This document shows, piece by piece, positions 41,292 to 50,443 of a DNA stretch of 64,000 nucleotides; positions within the stretch are counted from its first letter, which is position 1; the number at the start of each line of letters is the position of its first letter. The notes beneath the pieces are model-generated. The model saw nothing but the letters and a program-made list of their open reading frames with translations, did not search any database and was not told where the DNA came from. Both the position numbers and the translations under genes were made by a program. The stretch comes from an uncultured Eubacteriales bacterium (GTDB lineage: Bacteria > Bacillota > Clostridia > Christensenellales > UMGS416), in NCBI GenBank assembly GCA_900542005.1, contig UQLW01000009.1, positions 17,542 through 81,541 on the forward strand, read 5' to 3'.

Positions 41292-41611
41292 TGTACTGGT
41301 CGGCCTATGGCTGGCAGGCTGTGATGTATGGGCTGATTGCCGGCCTTTGGGGCGGTGCGGTCATGATGGCGGCTACCTGGATCAGGCGCCATACCCGGCG
41401 ATGGTGCTGGATGGCGGCCGACGCCCTGGCCGGCGCGGCGCTGATCCTGCTGCTGGCCCGGGCGCTGTGGCAGGGGACGGAGGGGAGCTTCCGGCCCTTC
41501 ATGGCGCTGGCTATGCTGGCGGGTATGCTGCTCTTCCGCTGGGGGCCGCAGGCGCTGGCGGAGGGATTGGCGCGTTGGGTAAAGCGCCGTCGCTTGCGGG
41601 ATGGGGGGTAG
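41288..41611 (+). CDS. yabQ: spore cortex biosynthesis protein YabQ
   Basis: A 107-residue membrane protein with three or four transmembrane segments (GWQAVMYGLIAGLWGGAVMM ..., WMAADALAGAALILLLARAL, PFMALAMLAGMLLF) and a basic C-terminus, as in YabQ, which acts with YabP in cortex synthesis. The ATG overlaps the yabP stop. Position between yabP and divIC matches other Firmicutes. Confidence 0.85.
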   Translation: MMYWSAYGWQAVMYGLIAGLWGGAVMMAATWIRRHTRRWCWMAADALAGAALILLLARALWQGTEGSFRPFMALAMLAGMLLFRWGPQALAEGLARWVKRRRLRDGG

Positions 41612-41655
41612 TCTGCTATAATAGCCTCAACCATCGATCAGAAGGAGGCGTATCC

Positions 41656-41949
41656 ATGGCGAAATCCCCCAAGCGGCGGGCCTGGCTGCGCTGGAGCATT
41701 GCCGCCTGCCTTGTTTTCCTTTTGCTGCTGGGCTGGGAGCTGGCTTCCAGCATGAAGCAGCTTAACGCCCTGGAGGCGGACCGGCAGGCTGCGCAGGAGC
41801 AGCTGGACGAGATTGAACAGCGCAACGACGCGCTGGAAAAGCAGATTGAGCTGTCGCAGACGGACGAATACATAATCCGCATGGCGCGGCAGCTGCTGGG
41901 ATGGGTTTTCCCCGGCGAAATACGGATTATTGAGGGCGCAGAGCCATAA
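41656..41949 (+). CDS. divIC: FtsB/DivIC-type septum protein
   Basis: A 97-residue protein: basic N-terminus, one membrane helix (IAACLVFLLLLGWELASSMK), then a coiled coil with regular Leu/Glu/Ala pattern (LNALEADRQAAQEQLDEIEQ ... KQIELSQTDEYIIRMARQLL), the layout of FtsB/DivIC, which joins DivIB and FtsL at the division site. Located after yabQ as in B. subtilis (yabP-yabQ-divIC). Good AGGAGGCG site. Confidence 0.9.
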   Translation: MAKSPKRRAWLRWSIAACLVFLLLLGWELASSMKQLNALEADRQAAQEQLDEIEQRNDALEKQIELSQTDEYIIRMARQLLGWVFPGEIRIIEGAEP

Positions 41950-41976
41950 ACCGAAGGATAACAGGAGGCGCATAGC

Positions 41977-42915
41977 ATGCAGCAAGCCTATAAAATCGCA
42001 GCCATTGACGTAGGGACCAATTCTGTGCGCCTGCTGGTTTGCGAGATCTCACCCCAGGGCGAACTGATCCCGCTGTATAAGCACATTATGACCACGCGGA
42101 TTGGCGAGGGGCTTTCTGCCACCGGGCAGCTGGGGGACGAAGCCATCGACCGCACGATCGAGGCCATTGAGGAGCTGAAGGAAAAGGCGGTGGAGATGGG
42201 CGCGCAGCGGGTCATGTGCTATGCGACGGCGGCGGTGCGCGAAGCGGAAAACAAGGATCACTTTATCCGTAAAACGCATCGGAAAACGCAGCTCTTGGTG
42301 GATGTGCTGCCAGGGGAGGTAGAGGCTCAGGTGAGCTTTGCCGGCGTACCCGGCAGCGGCGCACGCTGCACGGTGGATATCGGCGGCGGCTCCACCGACG
42401 TGGTGTTGGGCTTTGACGATGTGCCGCTGGTGTCCGCCTCGCTGCGGCTGGGGGCTGTGCGGGCGGCGGAACGCTATCCGCTGGGCGATGTGGCCGACCC
42501 GCTGACGCTGACGGCAATGCAGCAGTGGGCCGGCAACGTGATGAAAAGCGAACTGAAGGACCTGATGGAGAGCGCGGGCTCCCTGTCGCAGATTACCTAT
42601 TACGGCGTGGGGGGAACCTGCACAACCCTGGCCGCCATGGATCAGCAGCTGGCGGAATATGACCCGGAAAAGGTGCATGGCTACAGGCTGACCCGCCGCC
42701 GGGTGGGCGAAATGCTGGAACAGCTATGCGGCCTTACCCTGGAGCAGCGCAAGGCGCTGCCGGGGCTGTCGCCCAAGCGGGCCGATATCATCATCGGCGG
42801 TACGGTGATTCTGGCGGCCTTCATGGACAAGATGCAGGCGGAGGCCATCCGTATCTCCGAGCGGGATAACCTGGAGGGCTACATCCTCACGCGGCTGAAG
42901 AAGGAACAGAGCTGA
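41977..42915 (+). CDS. ppx: Ppx/GppA-family phosphatase
   Basis: A 312-residue enzyme of the acetate kinase/Hsp70 fold. AAIDVGTNSVRLLVCEI near the start, a GARCTVDIGGGSTDVVLGF phosphate loop, the conserved YYGVGGTCTTLAAM and LSPKRADIIIGGTVILAAFM. Members hydrolyse polyphosphate (Ppx) or pppGpp (GppA); sequence cannot tell which. ATG with AGGAGGCG. Last gene before a strong terminator. Confidence 0.9.
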   Translation: MQQAYKIAAIDVGTNSVRLLVCEISPQGELIPLYKHIMTTRIGEGLSATGQLGDEAIDRTIEAIEELKEKAVEMGAQRVMCYATAAVREAENKDHFIRKTHRKTQLLVDVLPGEVEAQVSFAGVPGSGARCTVDIGGGSTDVVLGFDDVPLVSASLRLGAVRAAERYPLGDVADPLTLTAMQQWAGNVMKSELKDLMESAGSLSQITYYGVGGTCTTLAAMDQQLAEYDPEKVHGYRLTRRRVGEMLEQLCGLTLEQRKALPGLSPKRADIIIGGTVILAAFMDKMQAEAIRISERDNLEGYILTRLKKEQS

Positions 42916-42933
42916 CGGATTGTATGCGAAAGA

Positions 42934-42986
42934 AAAAGGGCAGGGTTCCATCACCCCCTCAGGGGATGGGACCCTGCCCTTTTTTG
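42934..42986. terminator. strong terminator between ppx and the next gene
   Basis: aaaaagggcagggttccatc-accccctcagg-ggatgggaccctgccctttttt: a long, nearly perfect stem with A and T runs, working in both directions between convergent genes. Confidence 0.95.
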
Positions 42987-42993
42987 GCCCGTG

Positions 42994-44094
42994 CTATGCT
43001 TCGGCCAGGCATTGCTCCAGCAGCTCGACAGCGCGGAGCGTGTATATTTTAGCGCGCAGCATATGGGCCGCAAAGGCGTAGCGGACCTCCGGTTCCTTGA
43101 ACCGCGCGGCGCCCCCGGCATCGGGCGTTACATATCGCCACAGCGCGCCGGAAGATTCACAGGCATGGAGATAATCGTCCGCCGCTTCCAGCAGCGGCTC
43201 GGTCCAGCCGGGCCGGACGCCGGCATACCGCGTAAGAAAGCGTGAAAAGTTTTCATAGCCGTTGAGCATGCATAAAAAGTCGCAGTAGCCTGCCCAGAAC
43301 CGCTGATCCAGCGTCCGGGCTCCGTCGGTGCGGTAGTAGCCGCCGGGACGCCGGTAGGGGAAGGAGAGCTCGCCCTCATAGCGGCTGCCAGGGGCGAGGG
43401 GCGCGAAGCCTTCGTCCCATACCAGCAATTCGGCCAGCGCATCGAAGGCGGAGACACCCAGCGCCGCGCCGCCCAGGCAGGCCAGGCGGGCGGTGCGCGC
43501 CTGGTGGACCGCCGTTTGAAGAACCTCCCGAAGCAGCGCTTCATCCATGGGCCTGGGGGTAAAGGATTCGATCAAAAGATAGGACTTTGTTTCATCCTGC
43601 CAGGTATCAAAGGCATTGTAGCCATAGGGAGCGAGGCGCTTGTCCGCTTCGGCGAAGGTGGAGACGCCGTACAGCGTATCCCCCCGATACCCCAGCACCG
43701 CTGCATATACGCAGGGCTCCTGGATCAGTACGGGTACACCCCGGCCGATCGAGGCCTGTATGTCCCGCTTTGCCGTGTCCGGCCCCACGTCAGCCAGGGC
43801 CTTGCGGACATACCTTGCCCCTATGCGCTCCAGCGCAATTTCGACGATGTCCCGGCCGTCTTGGTTATAGAACACGCCCTGATTGGGCAGCTGGGCGTAT
43901 TCGGCCCAACCGGGCTGCCAGGCCAGGCGGACGGCCATGCCGGACAGGCTCAGCAGATAATCATAATCGAAGGCCTCCGGCGCGCCCAGGGCCTGGGCTA
44001 CGCGGTATACGGCGGGAATCTCCGGCATGAGAAAGGAACCGTCCTCCATGAACTGCTGCAGGGGCCGGATGCCCGGGATGAATTGCTCTGACAT
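42994..44094 (-). CDS. uncharacterised 366-residue protein
   Basis: A soluble protein with no family I can recognise. Its central part has CVYAAVLGYRGDTLYGVSTF, recalling papain-like folds such as the BtrH N-terminal domain. A Cys (VLIQEPCVYAA) and the His in QTAVHQARTARLACL are candidates for active residues but this is weak. ATG with AAAGGAGA upstream. It lies 83 bases after the glycosidase gene on the same strand and could share its transcript. Confidence 0.55.
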   Translation of the reverse strand: MSEQFIPGIRPLQQFMEDGSFLMPEIPAVYRVAQALGAPEAFDYDYLLSLSGMAVRLAWQPGWAEYAQLPNQGVFYNQDGRDIVEIALERIGARYVRKALADVGPDTAKRDIQASIGRGVPVLIQEPCVYAAVLGYRGDTLYGVSTFAEADKRLAPYGYNAFDTWQDETKSYLLIESFTPRPMDEALLREVLQTAVHQARTARLACLGGAALGVSAFDALAELLVWDEGFAPLAPGSRYEGELSFPYRRPGGYYRTDGARTLDQRFWAGYCDFLCMLNGYENFSRFLTRYAGVRPGWTEPLLEAADDYLHACESSGALWRYVTPDAGGAARFKEPEVRYAFAAHMLRAKIYTLRAVELLEQCLAEA

Positions 44095-44177
44095 CGGTTT
44101 TCTCCTTTTGCTGGTAGGATGGGGCGCTTGGCCTGCGGGGCGCGCGGGGAAGGCGCCGGCGGCCGGGGCGGGTAGGC

Positions 44178-45773
44178 TTAGGGGAAAATGATTTGCAGTT
44201 TTTGCCCGGCCAGCTGCTCGGGGCTGAGAAGCCAGGCGTCCGCGATGGGGGCCAGCCGGGCCGGTCCGGCCTGGTAGCGGCCGCCGCCCAGGGCGAGGCG
44301 AGCGCCCTGGGGGCAGGCGTCTGCGCCAAGAATCAGGTCGCCATGGAGGATAAGCTGCCCTTGGCCGTTGTGGCGGCCGGGTACGCCCTGGCGGCGCAGC
44401 GGGATGGGGAAGGCAAGCTCATAACGCCCGCCGGGCTCGGGATAGAGACGCACAAAGCCGCCTTCCGGTTGGATAGGCGCGCCGTTCAGGGTGACCGGAC
44501 CGGCCCAGGCGGGCAGGGCCAGGTCGACGGTGCAGCCGGCCGGGCAGGAGGCGATGGAAAGCGAAAGCCTGCCTTCGGCGGGAAGCTGGCTGATCAGCGT
44601 GAATTCCAAGCCGCCGCCCTCCAGCCGGGCTTGGCCCTGGCAGGCCAAAAGCTGCGTGAAGACGGCGCGGTTGCCCTCGGTCATCACGCTGTACTGGGCC
44701 ATACGGGCAAGCCCTTCGCCGCCGCGCATGGTGCAGCACCAGGGCGCCTCATAGAGGCTCATGGCTAGATCCCAGGCGGAACCGCCGGAGGGGCCCGGGC
44801 AGGAATCGGTGCCGAAGCCGCCGTTGGCCCGCTGGCCCCGGAAAAGGCCGTTGAAGCCGATCATCCGGGCCGTTTCCAGGTAGTCCGGGCAGCCGGTCGC
44901 CGCGTAGAGCTGCATGGCCAGCATATAGCTGTCGATGACCGCGCAGGGTTCGGTCCACTGGGGACGGCCGAACCAGTTATAGTTGGCATAGTGGGCGGTC
45001 ATGCCCTCGCGGCAGTAAAGGTCAAAAATGCGCCGGGCCTCCTGCAGCAGGCTGGCGTCGCTGGTATCCATGGCGAAGCGCAGCAGGCCCCGGCAGCCGG
45101 TGAGCGTGGCGTGGGTCTGAACCATCAGGGCGGTGAAATCCAGCTGGAGGTACCGGCCGATCATAGCTCGGAGCAGGCCGGCTATGGCGGGATCCTTCAG
45201 AAGGCGGTAGGCATGGCTGACGCCGTCCAGGGGGATAAAGGCGCAGCCTGTATCCGTGGAGATATGCCAGCAGCCGCTGCGGGCGGCTACCCTGCCCGCT
45301 TCGGCGCCGGAAACGACATGATCGCGGCGATCCAGCGGATAGCGGTCATAGGCGGCCTGGGCTGGGAGGAAAAGGGCCTCCACAATCCGGCGTATCATGG
45401 CCAGCAGATGGGGATCGCCCGCCTGCTCATAGGCCTCGCACAGGCCGCGCAGCAGCCAGCTATGGCCGGACAGCTGCTGCTCGTCAAATTCTCCCTCGGG
45501 CAGGATGGGCCCCAGATAGCCCCGGGCGTTGAACCGGGCGCCAAGCGCCTGAAGGATTTCCTCAAGATAGCTGGGCGTTTTTCCGGTGACGCGGCAGATC
45601 AGGCATTGCCCGAGAATGGCGCGGCCCTCCCAGTCCCCGGGCCATCCGGCCTGGTCGGCGGTGAAAATGGCGTCAGGCCGGTATTCCGGCCCTTCAAGCC
45701 GGGCGGCAGACAGGGCGCAGCGCGCGCCCAGCATGCCCAGCGGACGGATATGGTCTAAAGACAGCGCTTCCAT
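44178..45773 (-). CDS. GH127-like glycoside hydrolase (beta-L-arabinofuranosidase family)
   Basis: A 531-residue protein of the GH127/DUF1680 group: alpha/alpha-barrel repeats (YLEEILQALGARFNARGYLG; HSWLLRGLCEAYEQAGDPHL), TGCRGLLRFA and, near residue 350, the cysteine motif CCTMRGGEGLARMAQY, the region where the family has its zinc/nucleophile cysteines. A beta-sheet C-terminal part follows. No signal peptide, so it acts in the cytoplasm on short sugars. The ATG at 45773 has GGGAGGA nearby. Substrate likely arabinose-containing but not provable here. Confidence 0.75.
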   Translation of the reverse strand: MEALSLDHIRPLGMLGARCALSAARLEGPEYRPDAIFTADQAGWPGDWEGRAILGQCLICRVTGKTPSYLEEILQALGARFNARGYLGPILPEGEFDEQQLSGHSWLLRGLCEAYEQAGDPHLLAMIRRIVEALFLPAQAAYDRYPLDRRDHVVSGAEAGRVAARSGCWHISTDTGCAFIPLDGVSHAYRLLKDPAIAGLLRAMIGRYLQLDFTALMVQTHATLTGCRGLLRFAMDTSDASLLQEARRIFDLYCREGMTAHYANYNWFGRPQWTEPCAVIDSYMLAMQLYAATGCPDYLETARMIGFNGLFRGQRANGGFGTDSCPGPSGGSAWDLAMSLYEAPWCCTMRGGEGLARMAQYSVMTEGNRAVFTQLLACQGQARLEGGGLEFTLISQLPAEGRLSLSIASCPAGCTVDLALPAWAGPVTLNGAPIQPEGGFVRLYPEPGGRYELAFPIPLRRQGVPGRHNGQGQLILHGDLILGADACPQGARLALGGGRYQAGPARLAPIADAWLLSPEQLAGQKLQIIFP

Positions 45774-45805
45774 GGCATCCTCCCTGGAAAACATATTTCT
45801 CCATC

Positions 45806-45811
45806 ATTATA
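45806..45811 (-). promoter_or_regulatory. extended -10 element of the GH127-like gene
   Basis: Minus strand TGGTATAATG contains TATAAT with a TG one base before it (extended -10); no good -35 is visible, as often with this type. Confidence 0.55.
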
Positions 45812-45853
45812 CCATATTTTCGGGGCCGCAGCCCGGGAAAGAAGTCCTTCCCC

Positions 45854-45882
45854 TTTTCGTATGAGCATGAATATGATATACT
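45854..45882 (+). promoter_or_regulatory. promoter of the SAH-salvage operon
   Basis: TTTTCG (45854-45859), 17 bases, TATACT (45877-45882). The -35 is weak, the -10 good. Confidence 0.55.
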
Positions 45883-45921
45883 TTTTGTAGATTTATACCG
45901 TAAAAGCGAGGGTAAAAAACT

Positions 45922-47166
45922 TTGAGCGAAATTCGGGATCTATCGCTGCAGGGCAGCGGGAGAAAAAAGATCGACTGGGCGGCCCGGCACATGCCGGTGC
46001 TCAATACCCTGGCCGCTCAATATGAGCGGGATAAGCCCTTTCAGGGCGTGCGCATCGCGCTTTCCATTCACCTGGAGGCCAAGACCGCCCATCTGGTGGA
46101 GGTGCTGGCCAGGGGCGGCGCCCAGATGAGCGTAACCGGGAGCAACCCGCTGTCCACACAGGACGACGTGTGCGCGGCGCTGGCGGCTGCGGGGATCGAG
46201 GTGTTCGCCTGGCATGGCACCACCGGCGAGGAATACGACCGCCTGCAGCGCCGCTGCCTGGCCATTCACCCCCATCTGGTGGTGGATGACGGCGGCGACC
46301 TGGTGCATCTGCTGTCAGGCCCCTGCAGGGAGCTGGCGGATGAGGTGATCGGGGGCTGCGAGGAAACCACCACAGGCGTGATCCGGCTGCGGGGACTGGA
46401 GCGCCAGGGCAGGCTGCCCTTTCCCATGATGGCGGTGAACGACGCCCGCTGCAAAAACCATTTTGATAATCCCTATGGCACCGGCCAGTCGGTGTTCGAC
46501 GCCATTATGCGCAACACAAACCTGCAGATCGCCGGCAAGCAGGTGGTGGTCGCGGGCTATGGGCATGTGGGCCGCGGCGTCGCCAAGGTGGCGCAGGGCC
46601 TGGGCGCCCGCGTCATTGTCTGCGAGATCGATCCGGTGAAGGCGTTGGAGGCGGTGATGGACGGCATGACGGCCCTGCCCATGGATGAAGCCGCGGCCCT
46701 GGGCGACCTGTTCATCACGGTAACGGGATGCCGGGACGTGATTTGCCAGCGCCATTTCGCGCGGATGAAGGACGGCGCGATCCTGGCCAACGCCGGCCAT
46801 TTCGATGTGGAGGTGGACGCTGCAGCCCTGCGGGCGATGGCGCGGGAAGCCCGCGAGGCGCGGCCCAACATCGTGGGCTACAGGATGGAGGATGGCAGGA
46901 CGCTGTACCTGATGTGCGAGGGCCGGCTGGTCAACCTGGCCGGAGGCGACGGGCACCCGGTAGAGATCATGGACATGAGCTTTGCCCTGCAGGCGCTCAG
47001 CGCCCTCTATATGCTGCAAAACGGAGCGGCCATGGAGAAGCGTGTTTACCTGCTGCCCCAGGAGCTGGACGATTCCGTGGCAAAGATGCGCCTGGCGGCG
47101 GAGGGTTTCGGCATCGATACGCTGACCCCCCTGCAGGCGCGTTACCTGCAGGGACTGGAGGACTAA
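45922..47166 (+). CDS. ahcY: adenosylhomocysteinase-family enzyme (Thermotoga/archaeal type)
   Basis: A 414-residue SAH hydrolase. MSIHLEAKTA-like part here as IALSIHLEAKTAHLVEVLAR, then GSNPLSTQDDVCAA, VDDGGDL, EETTTGVIRL, the NAD-binding VVVAGYGHVGRGVAKVAQGL, NAGHFDVEV and NLAGGDGHPVEIMDMSFALQ. It is of the short type seen in Thermotoga and archaea rather than the eukaryote-like one. Start TTG with only a weak GAGGG site. It is followed directly by an SAH/MTA deaminase, which suggests the real substrate may be S-inosylhomocysteine. NAD-dependent, cytoplasmic. Confidence 0.88.
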   Translation: MSEIRDLSLQGSGRKKIDWAARHMPVLNTLAAQYERDKPFQGVRIALSIHLEAKTAHLVEVLARGGAQMSVTGSNPLSTQDDVCAALAAAGIEVFAWHGTTGEEYDRLQRRCLAIHPHLVVDDGGDLVHLLSGPCRELADEVIGGCEETTTGVIRLRGLERQGRLPFPMMAVNDARCKNHFDNPYGTGQSVFDAIMRNTNLQIAGKQVVVAGYGHVGRGVAKVAQGLGARVIVCEIDPVKALEAVMDGMTALPMDEAAALGDLFITVTGCRDVICQRHFARMKDGAILANAGHFDVEVDAAALRAMAREAREARPNIVGYRMEDGRTLYLMCEGRLVNLAGGDGHPVEIMDMSFALQALSALYMLQNGAAMEKRVYLLPQELDDSVAKMRLAAEGFGIDTLTPLQARYLQGLED

Positions 47167-48468
47167 ATGCAGATCCTATTCAAGCATGCCATGGTGCTGA
47201 CCATGGAGAATGATACGATCCTTCGGGACGCGCTGGTGGCTGTGGACGGCGATAAGCTGGCCTATGTAGGGCCTGAGCGGGTCGAGTGGATGGACCGGCC
47301 CTACGACCGGATCGTCGACGCCGCCGGATGCCTGATTATGCCGGGTATGGTCAATACCCATACCCACCTGGCGATGACGCTGCTCAGGGGCTATGGAGGC
47401 GGGCTGCCGCTGAAGGCCTGGCTGGAGGAAAAGATCTGGCCGGTGGAGGAGCGTTTCCAGCAGGAGGATTATTACGTCGGTACGCAGATGGCGGTAGCCG
47501 AGATGCTGTTGACCGGTACGACCTGCTTCCTGGATATGTATATGGGGATGGAGCAGACCGCCGAGGTGCTGAGGGAAACGGGGATGCGCGGCGTGCTCAG
47601 CCGGGGGATGACCGCCTCGTCGGTGAAGGAGCTGGAGCCTAAGCTGGCTGAGAACGTCAAGCTTTTTGAGGACTGGCACGGCAAAGAAAACGGGCGCATC
47701 CAGGTGTTCCTGGGGCCCCATGGCGAATATACCAACACCAGGGACACGCTGCGCGCCTGCGCGGAGGCGGCGCGGCAGCTGGGCTGCGGGCTGAATATCC
47801 ATGTGGCGGAGACGGCGGGCGAGCGGGCCGGGTGCCTGGAGCGCCACGGCGTTTCGCCGGTCGCGCTGCTGGAGCAGGTCGGCGCGCTGGAGGGGCGGGC
47901 TGTGGCGGCCCACTGCGTGTATGTGGATGAAAACGATATCCGGATCCTGGCCGGGCACGGGGTGGGCGTAGCCCATAACCCTTCCAGCAACATGAAGCTG
48001 GCCAGCGGCTTTGCACCGGTCAGCGAGATGCTGGCCCAGGGCGTGCGGGTGGGCTTAGGCACCGACGGCACGGCCTCCAATGACCGGCTGGATATGCTGC
48101 GGGAGGCCAACCTGGCCAGCCTGCTGGCCAAGGGCCATACCGGCGACCCCACGCGGCTGAACGCCTTTGAAACGCTGCGCATGGCCACGCTGGGCGGGGC
48201 CGAGGCGCTGGGGCTGGAGGAACGCATCGGCTCCCTTGTAGCGGGGAAGCAGGCGGATCTGGTGATGCTGGATGTGACAGGGCCCGGTTACCAGCCGCAG
48301 CACGAGCTCATCAACCACCTGGTGTACAGCTCTGACAGCCGGGATATCAAGCTGACCATGGTGGACGGCGCGGTGCTGATGGAGCGGGGCCGGCTGACGA
48401 CGATGGATCTGCACGAGGTAAGCCGCCGCTTTACGGACCGGGCCCGCCGGCTGTTTGACAAGGCGTGA
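47167..48468 (+). CDS. mtaD: 5-methylthioadenosine/S-adenosylhomocysteine deaminase
   Basis: A 433-residue amidohydrolase. Metal site: PGMVNTHTHLAMTLLRG (His-x-His), GLNIHVAET, VAAHCVYVDEND and GLGTDGTASNDRLD (Asp). Matches the MtaD/DadD type that deaminates the adenine of MTA, SAH or 5'-deoxyadenosine, releasing ammonia. Starts at the base after the ahcY stop codon (TAA-ATG), so the two are translated together. Together they can turn SAH into an inosyl compound and then homocysteine. Confidence 0.9.
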   Translation: MQILFKHAMVLTMENDTILRDALVAVDGDKLAYVGPERVEWMDRPYDRIVDAAGCLIMPGMVNTHTHLAMTLLRGYGGGLPLKAWLEEKIWPVEERFQQEDYYVGTQMAVAEMLLTGTTCFLDMYMGMEQTAEVLRETGMRGVLSRGMTASSVKELEPKLAENVKLFEDWHGKENGRIQVFLGPHGEYTNTRDTLRACAEAARQLGCGLNIHVAETAGERAGCLERHGVSPVALLEQVGALEGRAVAAHCVYVDENDIRILAGHGVGVAHNPSSNMKLASGFAPVSEMLAQGVRVGLGTDGTASNDRLDMLREANLASLLAKGHTGDPTRLNAFETLRMATLGGAEALGLEERIGSLVAGKQADLVMLDVTGPGYQPQHELINHLVYSSDSRDIKLTMVDGAVLMERGRLTTMDLHEVSRRFTDRARRLFDKA

Positions 48469-48496
48469 CGGGCTGGATCGTGGAAGGAGAGGACCC

Positions 48497-50314
48497 ATGA
48501 AAAAGCGATGGATCCATGCCGGCGTTTTCCTGCTGGCGTTGCTGCTGGCCGCCTGCTCCGGCGGCGGGGGCGTTATAGCCGGCCAGGGCGAGGGCGAACC
48601 GGGCGGCGCAGATCAGGGCTTTTATACGGCCGGGCAGTCGGTGACCGGCGGAAAGCCAGCCCAGGGCGCCAATCTCAAGGATATCAGCGTATGGCGGCAG
48701 GGCGGCGATACGGTCGTGACGCTCTCCTTCCGCAGCGGCAGCGACGAAGCCGGGACCGAGGAAGGAAACCTGCCAGCAGCCCCGGCCTATACGCTTAAGG
48801 CCCTGGACGGAGCGGACCGCTTTGCGCTGCAGCTGGAAGGGGTGGAGTATTGGGACTATGCGCTGTATGAGGAGGAGCTGGCGGACACAGCCCTGCGGGG
48901 CGTCTTTCATCACAGCGCCTTTGGCCCCAACCAGGGCGCCCTCTATTTCAACCTGACCCAGCCCTGCGATTTCCGCACCGAGCAATCGGGCAACCAGCTG
49001 ACCCTCTACTTCCGGCCCCAGCAGCCGCGGCAGGGAAGCCGGTGGCATATCGCCGTCCATGGTTACGACCTGTACCCGGGTAATGAAAACCTGGCCCTGC
49101 TGCAGGAGCTGACGCTGTATCCTACCCTGTGCAGCGATCTTTCCACGGTGATCCTGCTGTCCAAGGGCTTTGACAGCAAGGAGCAGGCCCAGCAGTTCCT
49201 GACGCAGCACGAGCAGACCATCAGCCGCCTGCTGCCGGGGCGGGTACCGTCCCTGGTGGAGCTGGACGGGGATGCATTGCCGGAGAACGACGAGCAGGCG
49301 CAGCTGCTGAACCTGATGGATACGCCGGTGGGTACGCGGGACGGCCAAGCCTGCGAGTCGGAGCTGCTGCAGGCCAATGGGCGCTTTTTGTGCTGGGCGC
49401 CGGACGGTTCCTCTTATATCTACGCCCGCACAAGCTATGAGGCGGCCGGCGGGGCAATAACCGGATATGAACAGCTATGGCGTCACAGCCAAGCCGACGA
49501 GCCGGTGCTGGAGGGGCATGAATTTGTCAGCATCCTGAGCGCAGAGTATTCGGCTGACGGCCGGTATCTGGCCGTGCTGGAGCAGAATGAGCAGCTCTAC
49601 CGCAGCCTGGAAATCGTAGACATGAATACGGGGCTGACCTACCTGCCCACGGAGCTGGGCTTTGGCAATGATACGCCGGCCTTTGTCTGGGACGAAGAGC
49701 GCCCTGTGCTGTATGCCATCAGCGGCGAAGGCGAAGGGCTTCAGTTTATGAGCTATGACCTGACGACGCCCGGTTCGCCGGTATCGCAGGCCCTGCATGA
49801 GCCTGCGGCCTTTGAGTCGGCGCTGGATGAAGCCGGCGGCCGGCTGTACTTTATCCAGTGGTCCCAGCAGCTGGACCGGGGGCAGCTGTGCAGCATGCCG
49901 GCGGATAGCGGTACAATCCGCACCCATACCTCGGCCGACGCCTTCCTGCTTTCGCCCAATAAGCAGTACAGCGCCGTTTCCGGCGATAACGAGCAGGGCC
50001 CCTATCTGAATCTGGCCAATCTATCCACCGGGCAGGTGCTTCCGGTGGATAAGGGCTCCATTGTGGTGGATATGCAGTGGGATGCGGCCAGCGATAGGCT
50101 GTATTATAGCGTGTATAACGTCGATGCGGAGCAGGAGAGCCAGCCGCTGTCGCTGTATGCCTATGATGTAGCCTCCAGCGCCAGCGAGAAGCTGATGGAC
50201 ATGGTGGCGGGCAGCCTTTATCCGGCGAAGGTAAGCCGGGGCGTGGTACTGGTGTATCTGTTCACCCAGGTGAATCAGGCCATAGCCATGAGCTACTGGC
50301 TGCCGCTGCCCTAA
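48497..50314 (+). CDS. lipoprotein with beta-propeller-like domain
   Basis: A 605-residue secreted lipoprotein: signal peptide MKKRWIHAGVFLLALLLAAC with Cys at about 20. The first 200 residues include EIS-type beta strands (AMIN-like: NLKDISVWRQGGDTVVTLSF). The C-terminal 350 residues have repeats such as DGSSYIYARTSYEAAGG, SADGRYLAVLEQNEQLYRSL and DAASDRLYYSVYNVDAEQES, like WD/TolB-type propellers. Probably binds something outside the membrane. Third gene after ahcY-mtaD, 28 bases away, possibly in the same transcript. The ATG with AAGGAGA is the natural start. Confidence 0.65.
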   Translation: MKKRWIHAGVFLLALLLAACSGGGGVIAGQGEGEPGGADQGFYTAGQSVTGGKPAQGANLKDISVWRQGGDTVVTLSFRSGSDEAGTEEGNLPAAPAYTLKALDGADRFALQLEGVEYWDYALYEEELADTALRGVFHHSAFGPNQGALYFNLTQPCDFRTEQSGNQLTLYFRPQQPRQGSRWHIAVHGYDLYPGNENLALLQELTLYPTLCSDLSTVILLSKGFDSKEQAQQFLTQHEQTISRLLPGRVPSLVELDGDALPENDEQAQLLNLMDTPVGTRDGQACESELLQANGRFLCWAPDGSSYIYARTSYEAAGGAITGYEQLWRHSQADEPVLEGHEFVSILSAEYSADGRYLAVLEQNEQLYRSLEIVDMNTGLTYLPTELGFGNDTPAFVWDEERPVLYAISGEGEGLQFMSYDLTTPGSPVSQALHEPAAFESALDEAGGRLYFIQWSQQLDRGQLCSMPADSGTIRTHTSADAFLLSPNKQYSAVSGDNEQGPYLNLANLSTGQVLPVDKGSIVVDMQWDAASDRLYYSVYNVDAEQESQPLSLYAYDVASSASEKLMDMVAGSLYPAKVSRGVVLVYLFTQVNQAIAMSYWLPLP

Positions 50315-50327
50315 GGGCGCGTTCATA

Positions 50328-50366
50328 AAAAGTTCAGGATCGTAAAGCGGGATCCTGAACTTTTTT
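50328..50366. terminator. terminator of the SAH/lipoprotein genes
   Basis: aaaaagttcaggatc-gtaaagcgg-gatcctgaactttttt, a twelve-base stem with T run. Confidence 0.9.
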
Positions 50367-50368
50367 GC

Positions 50369-50396
50369 TTGCATTTCTGGAAGGCTGTGCTATAAT
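50369..50396 (+). promoter_or_regulatory. promoter of the ctsR operon
   Basis: TTGCAT (50369-50374), 16 bases, TATAAT (50391-50396), followed directly by the CtsR box. Confidence 0.8.
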
Positions 50397-50402
50397 ATGG
50401 AT

Positions 50403-50419
50403 AGTCAAAGAAAGTCAAA
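50403..50419 (+). promoter_or_regulatory. CtsR operator
   Basis: agtcaaa-gaa-agtcaaa: an exact match to the heptad repeat RGTCAAANANRGTCAAA bound by CtsR. It covers the expected start point, so CtsR bound here blocks its own operon until heat or other protein stress inactivates it. Confidence 0.95.
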
Positions 50420-50443
50420 GACAGAAAAGGTCAGGTGAAGCTG

